A stretch of 5,688 nucleotides of DNA from Oscillospiraceae bacterium (GTDB lineage Bacteria > Bacillota > Clostridia > Oscillospirales > Oscillospiraceae): assembly GCA_031255955.1 (NCBI GenBank), contig JAIRRO010000147.1, positions 1 to 5,688 on the forward strand, in the 5' to 3' direction. The notes under the pieces are model-generated. The model saw nothing but the letters and a program-made list of their open reading frames with translations, made no database searches and was not told the DNA's origin. The translations under genes and the position numbers were made by a program. Positions 4,957 to 5,688 of this stretch are shown one piece after another (the stretch's first letter is position 1; the number at the start of each line of letters is the position of its first letter).

Positions 4957-5553
4957 TCATTCCCCGGCGATTGCTTGCAAGAACCCGTGCAGCATCGCTG
5001 CAACCTCGGCGCGCGTCGCCGTGGCTTTCGGGTCGAACAGATTGCCGGGCTTGCCGTTGATGATGCCCGCGGCAAACATCGCTTCCACGGCGTCCCGTGC
5101 CCAGTCGCTGATCTCCGCGTCGTCGATAAAAACGCCGTTGCGCTTCTTCGGCAGGGCGATGTCCATATAATTCGTGTATCCGTATAAGATCGTCGCCATC
5201 TGCTCGCGGGTGATATCCACATCCGGCGCGAAGAGATTTCCTCCGATACCGTTTACAATTCCGCTCTCTGCCGCCCAGTTCACGGCGTCATAATACCATT
5301 TGCCTTCGGCAACATCATCGAACATCGCGCCGCGCGCGGCGGGGCTTCCCGCCAGACGGTGCAGCACGGTTACCAGCATTGCCCGGGTCATGGGCATCTT
5401 CGGGTTGAACGTGTTCGCGTCCGTACCCGTGAACAGCCCCCGCGCGTAAACGAACCGCACAGCCTCGCTGAACCAGTCATCTTCCTTCACGTCGTTAAAC
5501 GGATGTGCGGTTGAAGGCTGCGTCGCCGCCGGAGGTGTGGGCGTGGGCGTAGT
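4957..5553 (-). CDS. C-terminal part of an S-layer-homology (SLH) cell-wall-anchored protein, 5' end lost
   Basis: SLH triplets anchor exported proteins to secondary cell-wall polysaccharide on the surface of Gram-positive bacteria. Three modules are seen. The first starts HPFNDVKEDDWFSEAV with PMTRAM near its end. The second starts MFDDVAEGKWYYDAV with DITREQM. The third starts VFIDDAEISDWARDAV with TATRAEV. Each has the usual G-(I/L)-(V/I/F)-x-G turn (LFTGT, IVNGI, IINGK), and the protein ends soon after the third. Upstream of the GTG at 5490 the frame continues through ND-F-PH and a Thr/Pro linker (TTTPTPTPP). This shows that GTG 5490 is not the true start but lies inside the first module. 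The frame meets a stop at 5572-5574 after the sequence has changed character near 5550. The signal peptide and functional domain are missing, so what the protein displays is unknown. Annotation pipelines may start it at 5490. Confidence 0.85.
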   Translation of the reverse strand, partial: TTPTPTPPAATQPSTAHPFNDVKEDDWFSEAVRFVYARGLFTGTDANTFNPKMPMTRAMLVTVLHRLAGSPAARGAMFDDVAEGKWYYDAVNWAAESGIVNGIGGNLFAPDVDITREQMATILYGYTNYMDIALPKKRNGVFIDDAEISDWARDAVEAMFAAGIINGKPGNLFDPKATATRAEVAAMLHGFLQAIAGE

Positions 5554-5688
5554 CGTAGAAAAATCGGAGCGTTATGTAACGGCGCAACTGGCGCGGGAAA
5601 TTGAAATTGCCCTGCCTGCGGAACTGTCAATTGAGCAGAATATTTCTCTCGCCCGTAAGTACGTTAATGAGCAGTTTGTCGCGGCGGG
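5552..5688 (+). pseudogene. Internal fragment of a MobA/MobL-type relaxase, open at the right edge
   Basis: About 45 codons read VEKSERYVTAQLAREIEIALP, then AELSIEQNISLARKYVNEQFVAAG, and run off the window. The LAREIEIALP-x-ELS-x-EQ pattern followed by a segment like VxEQFV is characteristic of the MobA/MobL family of DNA-nicking relaxases of mobilizable plasmids and conjugative elements. In those proteins it precedes a metal-binding MCADxAIHD-type motif, which would lie just beyond the window. The N-terminal catalytic tyrosine region is missing, because the DNA to the left encodes the SLH protein on the other strand. No start codon or ribosome binding site fits. It is either a truncated remnant or the product of a chimeric assembly. 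Identification rests on recalled family patterns. Confidence 0.7.

Noticed and set aside
4803..5222. Short plus-strand open frames of about 80 codons opposite the SLH gene, and the part of the minus-strand frame 4824-5222 that overlaps it
   Set aside because: They overlap the clear SLH coding frame and have Arg/Ser-rich shadow composition; only the tail 4824-4960 is worth a second look.

Overview
The window is about 57% GC (estimated by eye) and looks like chromosomal DNA of a Gram-positive, probably clostridial (Oscillospiraceae/Ruminococcaceae-like) bacterium. Three things point there: an SRP RNA of the large Gram-positive type directly followed by dnaX and ybaB, a gene order typical of Firmicutes; TTG and GTG starts with strong AGGAGG-type ribosome binding sites; and an S-layer-homology (SLH) protein. 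The species cannot be named from this sequence.

Left part (1-2599, + strand): the 3' portion of SRP RNA (5' end outside the window), then dnaX (clamp-loader tau/gamma subunit, TTG start at 259), then a 205-base spacer filled with short GC-rich hairpin repeats, then ybaB (nucleoid-associated protein). recR, which usually follows ybaB, is absent. An arylamine N-acetyltransferase gene lies there on the opposite strand, with its stop codon abutting that of ybaB.

Middle part (2600-4770): the N-acetyltransferase (- strand) and a class II Fic-domain protein with a C-terminal winged-helix region (+ strand) diverge from a 197-base intergenic region. It holds one good sigma-A-type promoter for each gene, each with its own inverted repeat that could be an operator.

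Right part (4771-5688): convergent to fic lies the C-terminal part of an SLH cell-wall-anchored protein with three SLH modules and a Thr/Pro linker. The linker stops abruptly near 5550. From there the opposite strand encodes the beginning of what looks like an internal piece of a MobA/MobL-type plasmid relaxase, running off the window. This is a rearrangement breakpoint or an assembly chimera.

Functionally, SRP RNA, dnaX and ybaB are housekeeping (protein targeting, replication, nucleoid/DNA maintenance). The NAT and Fic genes look like accessory genes placed where recR is normally found. No tRNA, rRNA, CRISPR array or complete insertion sequence was seen.
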